Shown piece after piece: positions 1 through 5,473 of a DNA stretch of 6,949 nucleotides. How positions within the stretch are numbered: the stretch's first letter is position 1; each line of letters opens with the position of its first letter. The notes beneath the pieces were generated by a model that saw only the letters and a program-made list of their open reading frames with translations, was not told the origin of the DNA and searched no databases. The stretch covers positions 1 to 6,949 of the forward strand of contig JAISTA010000118.1 in the NCBI GenBank assembly GCA_031272845.1, read 5' to 3'. The position numbers and the translations under genes are program-made. The DNA is from Oscillospiraceae bacterium (GTDB taxonomy: Bacteria; Bacillota; Clostridia; Oscillospirales; Oscillospiraceae).

Positions 1-326
1 TTACGACGTTAGATATACAGTGGAGAGGCGAAAACCTTGAACCTTTGCGTGAATTTGTCCATTTGACTGCGCTGGGGTTTGTTGACCCGGTTAATCTCAA
101 AGATATCTCAGCTCTTGCAAACTTCAAAAACCTGTCCCGTCTGGATTTACAGAACGCCCCGGTTGAAACCATCGCACCGCTCTATGAGCTTGACGGGTTA
201 ACCTATGTGACAATGTCCAAAAGCGTGTATTCAAATCTGCCATTGGCAGATTTGACGTTTGCGAACAAGTCCGGATATCCTGAATTTATTCTTGTAGAAG
301 AGGGTGAATTTCAAGGTGTGTATTAA
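1..326 (+). CDS. Leucine-rich-repeat lipoprotein paralogue, 3' part only (5' end outside window)
   Basis: The open frame enters from the left edge (first full codon at 3) and stops at TAA 324-326, giving 107 C-terminal residues. It matches residues 124-230 of the complete lipoprotein at 594-1286 without a gap; I count about 80 identical residues, including the conserved tail FILVEEGEF. It shows the same LxxLxL strands with about 22-residue spacing typical of SDS22/internalin-like LRRs, so it very likely ends the same kind of curved ligand-binding solenoid. The TTG at 45 is internal to the frame and not a believable start, because homology continues upstream of it. A signal peptide and lipobox are expected outside the window (inference from the paralogue). 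It is followed directly by a strong hairpin terminator. The binding partner is unknown. Confidence 0.85.
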   Translation, partial: TTLDIQWRGENLEPLREFVHLTALGFVDPVNLKDISALANFKNLSRLDLQNAPVETIAPLYELDGLTYVTMSKSVYSNLPLADLTFANKSGYPEFILVEEGEFQGVY

Positions 327-327
327 G

Positions 328-364
328 AACAACCCAGCCCGCCGAATCGGCGGGCTGGGTTGTT
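328..364 (+). terminator. Strong hairpin terminator after first LRR gene
   Basis: A perfect 17-bp inverted repeat (328-344 with 348-364) with a 3-base AAT loop starts two bases after the stop codon. The stem is GC-rich in its upper half. The U-tract is imperfect: the 3' arm itself ends in TTGTTGTT. It separates the first LRR gene from the promoter of the next one. Because the stem is nearly symmetrical it may work in both directions. Confidence 0.85.
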
Positions 365-386
365 GTTCATATTCAAATGTAATAGT

Positions 387-415
387 TGACAGCAAGAACG
401 GAACGTAATATAATC
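387..415 (+). promoter_or_regulatory. Perfect consensus sigma-70/sigma-A promoter
   Basis: TTGACA at 387-392 and TATAAT at 410-415 are separated by exactly 17 bases, matching the housekeeping sigma consensus at all 12 positions. The upstream flank (366-386) is AT-rich. The predicted transcription start is near 422. The promoter lies between the terminator of the first LRR gene and the leader frame plus second LRR lipoprotein, so the second copy is an independent, probably strongly transcribed unit. No operator-like repeat overlaps the hexamers. Confidence 0.85.
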
Positions 416-445
416 TACAAAACTATAAAGATAAATATTTTCACA

Positions 446-468
446 AGCTTTACTAAAGCTCAAAGGAG
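446..468 (+). promoter_or_regulatory. Small hairpin followed by strong ribosome binding site for leader ORF
   Basis: A 6-bp perfect hairpin (446-451 with 455-460, loop ACT) lies directly before AAAGGAG at 462-468. That Shine-Dalgarno is 7 bases from the ATG at 476, an ideal distance. It points translation at the 36-codon frame rather than at the lipoprotein start at 594. The hairpin does not cover the binding site and could protect the mRNA 5' end (inference). Confidence 0.6.
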
Positions 469-475
469 AATTTTT

Positions 476-586
476 ATGGCTGTGTTTTTACCAAGGTTCG
501 TTACAAGCAGCGGAGACGGCAGAAAGGTATACTGTCAGTTTGCTCTTACAGCGTCGGCAGCGGCAAGCTGCAACCGGAACGGTTAG
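476..586 (+). CDS. Possible 36-residue leader peptide upstream of the LRR lipoprotein
   Basis: ATG at 476 follows an excellent Shine-Dalgarno (462-468) and a perfect promoter, and the frame runs 36 codons to TAG 584-586, seven bases before the lipoprotein ATG. The peptide starts MAVFLPRFVTSSGDGRK and has two cysteines; I recognise no family, signal peptide or membrane segment. Its frame differs from that of the lipoprotein, so it is not a missed N-terminus. Since the lipoprotein lacks a properly spaced ribosome binding site, the likely role is to deliver ribosomes that re-start at 594 (translational coupling, inference). Alternatives are a truncated remnant of an older gene, or a structured RNA leader whose open frame is accidental. 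The last third overlaps two adjacent hairpins. Confidence 0.5.
   Translation: MAVFLPRFVTSSGDGRKVYCQFALTASAAASCNRNG
557..584 (+). promoter_or_regulatory. Two adjacent hairpins just before the lipoprotein start
   Basis: Hairpin 1 is a 5-bp perfect stem (557-561 with 567-571, loop GGCAA). Hairpin 2 follows with no gap: a 5-bp stem (572-576 with 580-584) and a GAA loop. Together they fill the end of the leader frame up to its stop codon, directly upstream of the lipoprotein ATG at 594. Ribosomes translating the leader would melt them. They may help make lipoprotein translation depend on leader translation (inference). Confidence 0.45.
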
Positions 587-593
587 TAAGGCA

Positions 594-1286
594 ATGAAAA
601 AGAACAAAATCGCGGCGCTTGCAGGCGTTATCATGCTTGCTTTGGCGCTGATTGGCTGCTCCGGAAAAAGCGGCGAAACGGACATTAAAACAATAAATGT
701 AACTACGGAGTTTCTTACCGGGTTAGGCTATCCGCCCGGAGAGGAGACTGTAGATTTGCCTATAAATGCCCCAAAGGGGTTTGGAATAAGGCTGGTGGTC
801 AAGTCGTTTGACTTTCTCAGCGAGTACCCCAATTTAACTTCTTTGAGCCTAATCGGCTGCGAGATTGACAAGGGTTTGGTGATTCCGCATATCGCGAGCC
901 TGCATTACATTGCAATAGAAAGCGAACGCGCGGTTGATCTAATCGCCGAAAATAAACATATAGGGATATTAAACATACGGTGGAGCGGCGAAAATCTTGA
1001 ACCTTTGCGTGAATTTGTCAATTTGGTTGCACTGACGCTTGTTGACCCGGTTAATCTTAAAGACATCTCTGTTCTCGCAAACTTCAAAAAGCTGTCCCGT
1101 TTGGATTTACAGAATGCCCCGGTAGAAACGCTCTCGCCGATATATGAGCTTGACGCTTTAGCCTATGTGACAATGTCCAAGAGCGTGTATTCTCACCTGC
1201 CGATTGCAGACGGGGTATTTGCGAGTAAGCCTGAGGCTCCTGAATTTATTCTTGTAGAAGAGGGTGAATTTCACGATATGTATTAA
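594..1286 (+). CDS. Leucine-rich-repeat lipoprotein (complete)
   Basis: A 230-residue protein with a classic lipoprotein signal: MKKNK, a hydrophobic core, then LIGC with the modified cysteine at residue 22. It should be anchored to the outer face of the membrane. Residues about 80-195 hold six LxxLxL strands, beginning at residues 81, 103, 123, 144, 167 and 189, a spacing of 20-23 residues as in SDS22/internalin-like LRRs; such solenoids bind proteins or peptides, but the ligand cannot be read here. The C-terminal tail (FILVEEGEF, about 218-226) is shared with the upstream paralogue. I chose ATG 594 over the in-frame TTG at 540 because only 594 puts the signal peptide at the N-terminus. No good Shine-Dalgarno precedes it: AAGG at 588-591 is only 2 bases away. 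Codon use is visibly more AT-rich than in the Clp and DUF5711-like genes. Confidence 0.88.
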   Translation: MKKNKIAALAGVIMLALALIGCSGKSGETDIKTINVTTEFLTGLGYPPGEETVDLPINAPKGFGIRLVVKSFDFLSEYPNLTSLSLIGCEIDKGLVIPHIASLHYIAIESERAVDLIAENKHIGILNIRWSGENLEPLREFVNLVALTLVDPVNLKDISVLANFKKLSRLDLQNAPVETLSPIYELDALAYVTMSKSVYSHLPIADGVFASKPEAPEFILVEEGEFHDMY

Positions 1287-1327
1287 GAACTCCGAAGCCC
1301 TCCGAATAGTGGGCAGGCGTTGGTTCA
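1287..1327 (+). repeat. Degenerate copy of the first LRR gene's terminator
   Basis: The bases after the second LRR stop align with 327-369 after the first: GAAC, then AGCCC, CCGAAT, GGGC and TTGTTCA/TTGGTTCA blocks occur in the same order. Here the 17-bp stem is ruined by substitutions, leaving about 4 bp (GCCC/GGGC). This shows the duplicated unit included the 3' flank and that the terminator decayed in one copy. Confidence 0.65.
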
Positions 1328-1330
1328 CCA

Positions 1331-1361
1331 AAAAAGGCGCGGATATAATCCGCGCCTTTTT
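1331..1361. terminator. Bidirectional terminator between convergent genes
   Basis: A 9-bp GC-rich stem (1336-1344 with 1348-1356, loop ATA) is flanked by AAAAA on the left and TTTTT on the right, so it is a canonical Rho-independent terminator read from either strand. It ends the + strand lipoprotein unit and the - strand Clp operon, whose last stop codon is at 1396. Confidence 0.92.
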
Positions 1362-1369
1362 GCGTTTGA

Positions 1370-1393
1370 GCCGCCGCAGCTAAGCTGCGCGGC
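1370..1393 (-). other. Bulged hairpin directly after the Clp stop codon
   Basis: A 6-bp stem (1375-1380 with 1384-1389, loop TAA) continues beyond a one-base bulge with four more pairs (1370-1373 with 1390-1393). It sits three bases past the Clp gene's stop codon in the mRNA and has no U-tract. It may stabilise the 3' end of the operon transcript together with the terminator at 1331-1361 (inference). Confidence 0.4.
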
Positions 1394-1395
1394 GT

Positions 1396-3834
1396 TTACA
1401 TACTCGTAATAATCACTTTTCCGTCCGCGTCCGTACTTACGGCAACAGCCGTTATCCTTGTGCCGAACTTGCCTACAATGTCCTTTGCGATCGCGTCCTC
1501 AATGTTCTTTTGGATGTATCTGCGCAGGTTTCTCGCGCCGTAGGTTTCGGAATACGCGTGCTCCACAAGGTAATCGACGATGGAATCCTCAAAGGTCAGC
1601 GCAATAGTCTTTTCTGAAAGTGCCGCGACAAGCTCGCCGAGCATAATCCGCGCGATTCCGGCAAAGTTTTCTTTAGACAGCTTGTTGAAATAGATAATCT
1701 CGTCAACGCGGTTTATAAACTCCGGCCGCAAAAAGTCGCGCAGCGCCTTTTCGGACTTTTCCTTGGACTGCTCCGAGGCAGTTCTGTTAAAGCCGACGGA
1801 GGAGGAGCTGTTGTGGCTGCCCGCGTTCGTCGTCATTATAATTACGGTGTTGCAGAAGTTGACGTTGCGCCCCTGCGCGTCTGTCAGCCGCCCGTCGTCC
1901 AGGATTTGCAGCATTATATTCAGCACGTCGGGATGAGCCTTTTCAATCTCGTCAAACAGGATAACGCTGTACGGGCGGCGGCGGATTTTCTCCGTAAGCT
2001 GCCCCGCGTCGTCATACCCGACATAGCCCGGGGGCGAGCCGATAAGCCGCGAGACCGTGTGCTTTTCCATAAACTCGGACATATCAAAGCGGATAAGGCT
2101 CTCCGGATCGTCAAACAAATCGCTGGCAAGCTGCTTTACAAGCTCCGTTTTGCCGACGCCCGTTGACCCGACAAAGATAAACGAAGCGGGCTTTCTTTTC
2201 GTCGAAACGCCGAGACGCGAGCGCGCAATCGCGTCGCACACTGCGTCTATAGCCTCGTCCTGCCCGACAACGCGGGATTTCAGGCGGCTCGGCAGCTCAA
2301 ACAGGCGCTTGTTCTCCTCCTGCTCGATATTGGCGGCGGGAATCTTCGTCCAAAGCTCAATAACGCGCGCAAGGTCGTTGACCGACAGCACAGGCAGATT
2401 GTCCCGCCGAATGCTATCGATCTCGGAAAGAATCTGCATTTGGCGCGTGCGCAGAGCGGCAATACGCTCATAGTCGCTGCCGTCCGCCGGGGCGGCCAGC
2501 ATTTTTTCGCGCTCTGAGATAAGCGTTTTTTCCTCGCGCTCTAAGGTGTGCAGCTTTTCAACGGCCGGGTTAACGAGATTCGCGCTGGAGCTTGCCTCGT
2601 CTATCAGGTCAATTGCTTTGTCGGGCAGGAACCTGTCCGTAATATACCGCTCGGACAGTAAAACAGCCTGACGCGCCACCTCATTCGGGATTATGACGTT
2701 GTGATAGTCCTCATAATAGCGCTTAATGCCAATCAAAATTTCCGTCGCGTCCGCTATAGACGGCTCGGAGACAGACACAGGCTGAAACCTGCGCTCAAGC
2801 GCGCTGTCCTTTTCAATATACTTGCGGTACTCAGAAAACGTCGTCGCTCCGATTACCTGAATTTCGCCGCGCGAAAGGGCTGGCTTGAGCATATTTCCGG
2901 CGTTCATAGCGCCGTCCCGGTCTCCCGCGCCGACGATCTGGTGTACCTCGTCGATAAACAAAATAACGTTTCCGAGGCGCTTGACCTCTTCGACAAGTCC
3001 CTTGACGCGGCCCTCAAACTGTCCGCGGAACTGCGTGTCGGCGACCAGCGCCGTCATGTCGAGCATATACAGCTCAAGTCCGCGCAGGCGCGCCGGAACT
3101 TCGCCGTTTGCCATACGCTGCGCAAGTCCCTCAACGACTGCCGTTTTGCCCACGCCGGGTTCGCCGATAAGGCAGGGGTTGTTCTTCTGGCGGCGGTTCA
3201 GAATCTGAATCAGGCGCTGCAGCGTGTCCTCACGGCCGACGCACGCGTCAAGCTTTCCCTCACGGGCGCGCTCGGTAAGGTTCACGCAAAAGTTTTTGAG
3301 ATATTTTATCTTCGGCGGCCGCCCGCCGGGACGATTCGGTCCGCCGCTGTTCGGCGGAGCCTGCCCCTGCATAGGCGGCATTCCGGGCATACCAAAGGGC
3401 GGCATCATGCCGGGAAATCCGCCGCTCCAGCGTCCGGGAGCGGACGGCGGACCTCCGTCCTCGTCGTCGTCCTCCTCCGCGTCCTCTCCGGCGGGAGACT
3501 GCGGCTCCTGCTCTTCCTCGCCGCCCGAATCCTCCGGATTGTTAAACAGACCGTTCAAAAAAGGCATTGCGCCGCCGTGCGACAGCCCCTCCTGAACTTC
3601 GTTCCAGGCCTCGGGATTAGACTCGCGCATTGCGTCGAAATTGTCAAACATATCGCGCACGGCCTCCGGCGTTATGCCCATCTGCTTCAGGGCGTGCTCA
3701 ACGGGCGGCAGCTTCATCTCACTCGCACAGACTATGCAGTAGCCCTCGTCTGTGGTGTGGCCGTTCTCCTCTTTTTTTGTTATAAAGACCGAGGCCGGTC
3801 TTTTCTGACATTTGCAGCAAATAGGTAATTGCAT
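1396..3834 (-). CDS. clpE: ClpE-like ATP-dependent Clp protease ATP-binding subunit with N-terminal zinc finger
   Basis: An 812-residue Hsp100 unfoldase that would thread substrates into ClpP. In order: a zinc finger with CxxC pairs at C6/C9 and C33/C36 in place of the usual Clp_N repeat; a helical stretch to about 98; a low-complexity linker, acidic at 101-126 and rich in Pro, Gly and Met at 127-174; AAA-1 with Walker A GEPGVGKT (224-231), pore loop RGQFEGR (270-276), Walker B LFIDE (292-296) and arginines 348-349; a short coiled-coil middle domain (about 425-475); AAA-2 with Walker A GSTGVGKT (556-563), pore loop GYVG (603-606), Walker B ILFDE (625-629), FINR arginine 709 and sensor-2 GAR (766-768). 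VGF at 680-682 fits the ClpP-docking loop. Zinc finger, short middle domain and absent Clp_N match ClpE, though B. subtilis ClpE is about 110 residues shorter. GGAGGTG lies 10 bases before the ATG. It is last in the operon, 116 bases after pgsA. No CtsR or CIRCE operator was seen. Confidence 0.93.
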   Translation of the reverse strand: MQLPICCKCQKRPASVFITKKEENGHTTDEGYCIVCASEMKLPPVEHALKQMGITPEAVRDMFDNFDAMRESNPEAWNEVQEGLSHGGAMPFLNGLFNNPEDSGGEEEQEPQSPAGEDAEEDDDEDGGPPSAPGRWSGGFPGMMPPFGMPGMPPMQGQAPPNSGGPNRPGGRPPKIKYLKNFCVNLTERAREGKLDACVGREDTLQRLIQILNRRQKNNPCLIGEPGVGKTAVVEGLAQRMANGEVPARLRGLELYMLDMTALVADTQFRGQFEGRVKGLVEEVKRLGNVILFIDEVHQIVGAGDRDGAMNAGNMLKPALSRGEIQVIGATTFSEYRKYIEKDSALERRFQPVSVSEPSIADATEILIGIKRYYEDYHNVIIPNEVARQAVLLSERYITDRFLPDKAIDLIDEASSSANLVNPAVEKLHTLEREEKTLISEREKMLAAPADGSDYERIAALRTRQMQILSEIDSIRRDNLPVLSVNDLARVIELWTKIPAANIEQEENKRLFELPSRLKSRVVGQDEAIDAVCDAIARSRLGVSTKRKPASFIFVGSTGVGKTELVKQLASDLFDDPESLIRFDMSEFMEKHTVSRLIGSPPGYVGYDDAGQLTEKIRRRPYSVILFDEIEKAHPDVLNIMLQILDDGRLTDAQGRNVNFCNTVIIMTTNAGSHNSSSSVGFNRTASEQSKEKSEKALRDFLRPEFINRVDEIIYFNKLSKENFAGIARIMLGELVAALSEKTIALTFEDSIVDYLVEHAYSETYGARNLRRYIQKNIEDAIAKDIVGKFGTRITAVAVSTDADGKVIITSM

Positions 3835-3844
3835 ACGCGTATTT

Positions 3845-3851
3845 CACCTCC
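3845..3851 (-). promoter_or_regulatory. Ribosome binding site of the Clp gene
   Basis: On the - strand this reads GGAGGTG, a near-perfect anti-16S match, 10 bases before the ATG (3834-3832). It fixes the start just before the zinc finger and suggests efficient translation. Confidence 0.85.
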
Positions 3852-3901
3852 GGGAATACAGGTTCTGATTCAGACCGGCAGTCAAGCTTTAGTATGTGTT
3901 A

Positions 3902-3925
3902 TCAGGCAGCGCCGGCGCTCCCTGA
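3902..3925. other. Imperfect inverted repeat between pgsA and the Clp gene
   Basis: A perfect 12-base palindrome, AGCGCCGGCGCT (3908-3919), is extended by five more pairs (3902-3906 with 3921-3925) around one C-C mismatch. It lies 25 bases past the pgsA stop in the mRNA sense and upstream of the Clp gene. No U-tract follows, so it is unlikely to be a full intrinsic terminator. It could be an mRNA processing or stability hairpin, or a dyad operator for Clp (both inferred). Confidence 0.45.
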
Positions 3926-3950
3926 ACGCAATGCGGGCGGCAGGAACAAA

Positions 3951-4541
3951 TCAGCGCTTTTCGTCCGTCTCTGCGGCGTTCACGGCGGCCTTGTTCCGGT
4001 TCATAAAGGTTATATAGGTGTTGACGTAGGTTCCGAATGCCACAAACATAAACGCGATCGGCACCCCGATTATAAACGACCTGATCGGCATTGACAAGGC
4101 GTTTTTGAAAAGCATAAGCGTAAGGCACGCCGCGATAAACAGCACCGTTGATATTTTGCCGATGATATTAGACGGGGGAATGTCCTTATTGTTGCGGCGC
4201 GAGATAATCAGTCCGCCGATACCCATCATAGCCTCTTTGATAATCGCGGCGATAGCGGCCCAAAAGGGTATTATATGGTCAACGGTTATAAGCAGGAGCG
4301 CCGAGACCATCATAAGCTTGTCGCCCAGGGGGTCAAGCACCTTGCCGAGCTTTGTCGTAAGCTTATAGCGCCTGGCAAGAAACCCGTCTAAAAAGTCTGA
4401 GACTCCGGCGATTGCGTATATAATAACCGCCGTGACCTTGACCTCCGTTTTCTCAACCACATATGTCGAGATGAAAACCGGCACAAGCGCGATTCGAACG
4501 CAGGAAATTAAATTTGGTATGTTGTGAATCAGTTTTTTCAT
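3951..4541 (-). CDS. pgsA: CDP-diacylglycerol-glycerol-3-phosphate 3-phosphatidyltransferase
   Basis: A 196-residue integral membrane enzyme of the CDP-alcohol phosphatidyltransferase family. It would transfer a phosphatidyl group from CDP-diacylglycerol to glycerol-3-phosphate, making phosphatidylglycerophosphate, the precursor of phosphatidylglycerol and cardiolipin. The family signature is complete: D49, D52, G53, A56, R57, G66, D70 and D74 (Dx2DGx2ARx8Gx3Dx3D), with the metal-binding aspartates intact. The N-terminal NIPNLIS..R (7-16) is typical of PgsA, and length and several hydrophobic helices fit. The acceptor is not proven by motif, so another family member (for example a cardiolipin-synthase type) remains possible. 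ATG 4541 is the only good start. Its likely Shine-Dalgarno, AAGGG, is 16 bases away with a small hairpin between. It lies 54 bases after the CvpA-family gene in an apparent operon. Confidence 0.92.
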   Translation of the reverse strand: MKKLIHNIPNLISCVRIALVPVFISTYVVEKTEVKVTAVIIYAIAGVSDFLDGFLARRYKLTTKLGKVLDPLGDKLMMVSALLLITVDHIIPFWAAIAAIIKEAMMGIGGLIISRRNNKDIPPSNIIGKISTVLFIAACLTLMLFKNALSMPIRSFIIGVPIAFMFVAFGTYVNTYITFMNRNKAAVNAAETDEKR

Positions 4542-4546
4542 AAAAA

Positions 4547-4591
4547 GCGACAGTCGCCCTTTTTTTCGCCGGGACGCTTAGTGTCAGGGCG
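4547..4591 (-). promoter_or_regulatory. Possible translational switch in the cvpA-pgsA gap
   Basis: In the mRNA sense, CGCCCT (4591-4586), five bases after the upstream stop codon, is the exact complement of AGGGCG (4560-4555), which contains the pgsA Shine-Dalgarno. A second small hairpin, GCGA-CTG-TCGC (within 4557-4547), overlaps AGGGCG and lies between the Shine-Dalgarno and the ATG. The two folds exclude each other: one hides the binding site, the other loops out the 11 bases and brings AAGGG to about 5 bases from the ATG. Both stems are short, so this is a hypothesis. Confidence 0.35.
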
Positions 4592-4595
4592 CAGA

Positions 4596-5381
4596 TTATA
4601 TTCCAAGCAGATTTGCAATCGGGTTGTGCTGTGAAATTGCGTTTAGAAGTGACGTTTTTTCAACAATCTCAGGCTTTAGTATGCCCGCGTAGCGCAGAAT
4701 AATTGTTATGGCAAACAAAAACAGCAGCATTTTCAGCACAGAAAAAGCCGCGCCGAGCAGCCCGTCCACCTGCCGCAGGCCGGGCAGATTAAATGTAAGC
4801 TTAATCAGGTTTGCCACAATCGTCAGTATTATCATTATCAAAATGAACACAACGAGGAACACAAGGCAGCGCGTGACGATTGCCGTCAGCCTGTCTCCGA
4901 GCTGGCGGTTCAAATCGTCATAGGTCACGCTTTTTGCGACCTCGGCAACCTTTGTCGCGATTTTGTCCGAAAGCCCGGGCGGTATGCCTAGCGAGCGCAG
5001 CACGCAGTAGGCCGCGACGCGCGGGTCGCGCTTTATCGCGGTCGGGTCCGTTTCGTTAAGCTCCCGCAGAAAATCCTCCGCGCTTCTTCCGTTATCAAAC
5101 GCCGCGTCCTCGTCCGCCGTGACAGACGGTGTTTCCTCGTCGTCCGTCTTATCCTTCGGCGAGAGAATAGACTGCATTTTACTGTCTACCTGGCCGCCGA
5201 TAAAGGGGCGTATCGCGTCTTCAAAGCGCGGGGCAAACGCCACGGAAATAGACTGCGCGAGTATAACCGCGACAATGATCGAGACAAAGCCGAACACTCC
5301 GCGAACCATTCCCCGCTTATACCCGCGAACAAGCGCGAAAATAAGCAGCGCAACTATTGCAACATCCACTAATATAAGCAC
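4596..5381 (-). CDS. CvpA-family integral membrane protein
   Basis: A 261-residue protein matching the CvpA (colicin V production) family, whose members are widespread multi-span inner membrane proteins with envelope-related but poorly defined roles. Family hallmarks are visible: the N-terminal helix (2-18) followed by RGYKRGMVRG (19-28), a second helix (about 29-49), a third (about 171-193), and the motif LPGLRQVDGLLGA (199-211) leading into a fourth helix (about 210-230). The loop between helices 2 and 3 is long (about 115 residues) and holds an acidic, probably disordered segment (about 75-112), making the protein longer than a typical CvpA of 160-180 residues. The start is GTG, supported by AGAGGTG (5392-5386 on this strand) with a short spacer. 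It follows the single-span acidic gene by 92 bases and precedes pgsA by 54. Confidence 0.88.
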   Translation of the reverse strand: MLILVDVAIVALLIFALVRGYKRGMVRGVFGFVSIIVAVILAQSISVAFAPRFEDAIRPFIGGQVDSKMQSILSPKDKTDDEETPSVTADEDAAFDNGRSAEDFLRELNETDPTAIKRDPRVAAYCVLRSLGIPPGLSDKIATKVAEVAKSVTYDDLNRQLGDRLTAIVTRCLVFLVVFILIMIILTIVANLIKLTFNLPGLRQVDGLLGAAFSVLKMLLFLFAITIILRYAGILKPEIVEKTSLLNAISQHNPIANLLGI

Positions 5382-5425
5382 AAAGCACCTCTAACCTTTT
5401 CTAAGGCAAAATATCAATTTATTTA

Positions 5426-5448
5426 TTGCAGCCCCACAGCGCGGGGCA
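5426..5448. other. Small hairpin in the gap between the single-span gene and the CvpA gene
   Basis: A 5-bp GC stem (GCCCC at 5430-5434 with GGGGC at 5442-5446, 7-base loop) lies in the 92-base intergenic stretch. In the - sense it is followed by an AT-rich run (TGCAATAAATAAATT) without a U-tract, so it is not a convincing terminator. No convincing internal promoter was found here. Confidence 0.3.
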
Positions 5449-5473
5449 GAAAAAAGCAAATAACAAGCCCGCG

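Noticed and set aside
45..47. TTG at 45 as the start of the first LRR gene
   Set aside because: The frame and the homology to the second copy continue upstream to the window edge.
540..593. 18-codon N-terminal extension of the LRR lipoprotein from TTG 540
   Set aside because: It would put an Arg/Gln-rich stretch before the lipoprotein signal peptide; ATG 594 gives a standard signal with LIGC at residues 19-22.
416..593. Known riboswitch (c-di-GMP, cobalamin, THF and similar) in the LRR leader
   Set aside because: The short stems do not match any conserved riboswitch core that I can recognise.
1813..2473. Overlapping + strand frames inside the Clp gene
   Set aside because: Shadows of the conserved AAA-2 and middle-domain coding sequence on the - strand.
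2701..3828. 375-codon + strand frame opposite the Clp gene
   Set aside because: Antisense shadow of a gene with all Clp motifs; the long opening comes from GC-rich codons, and the product is basic and without family features.
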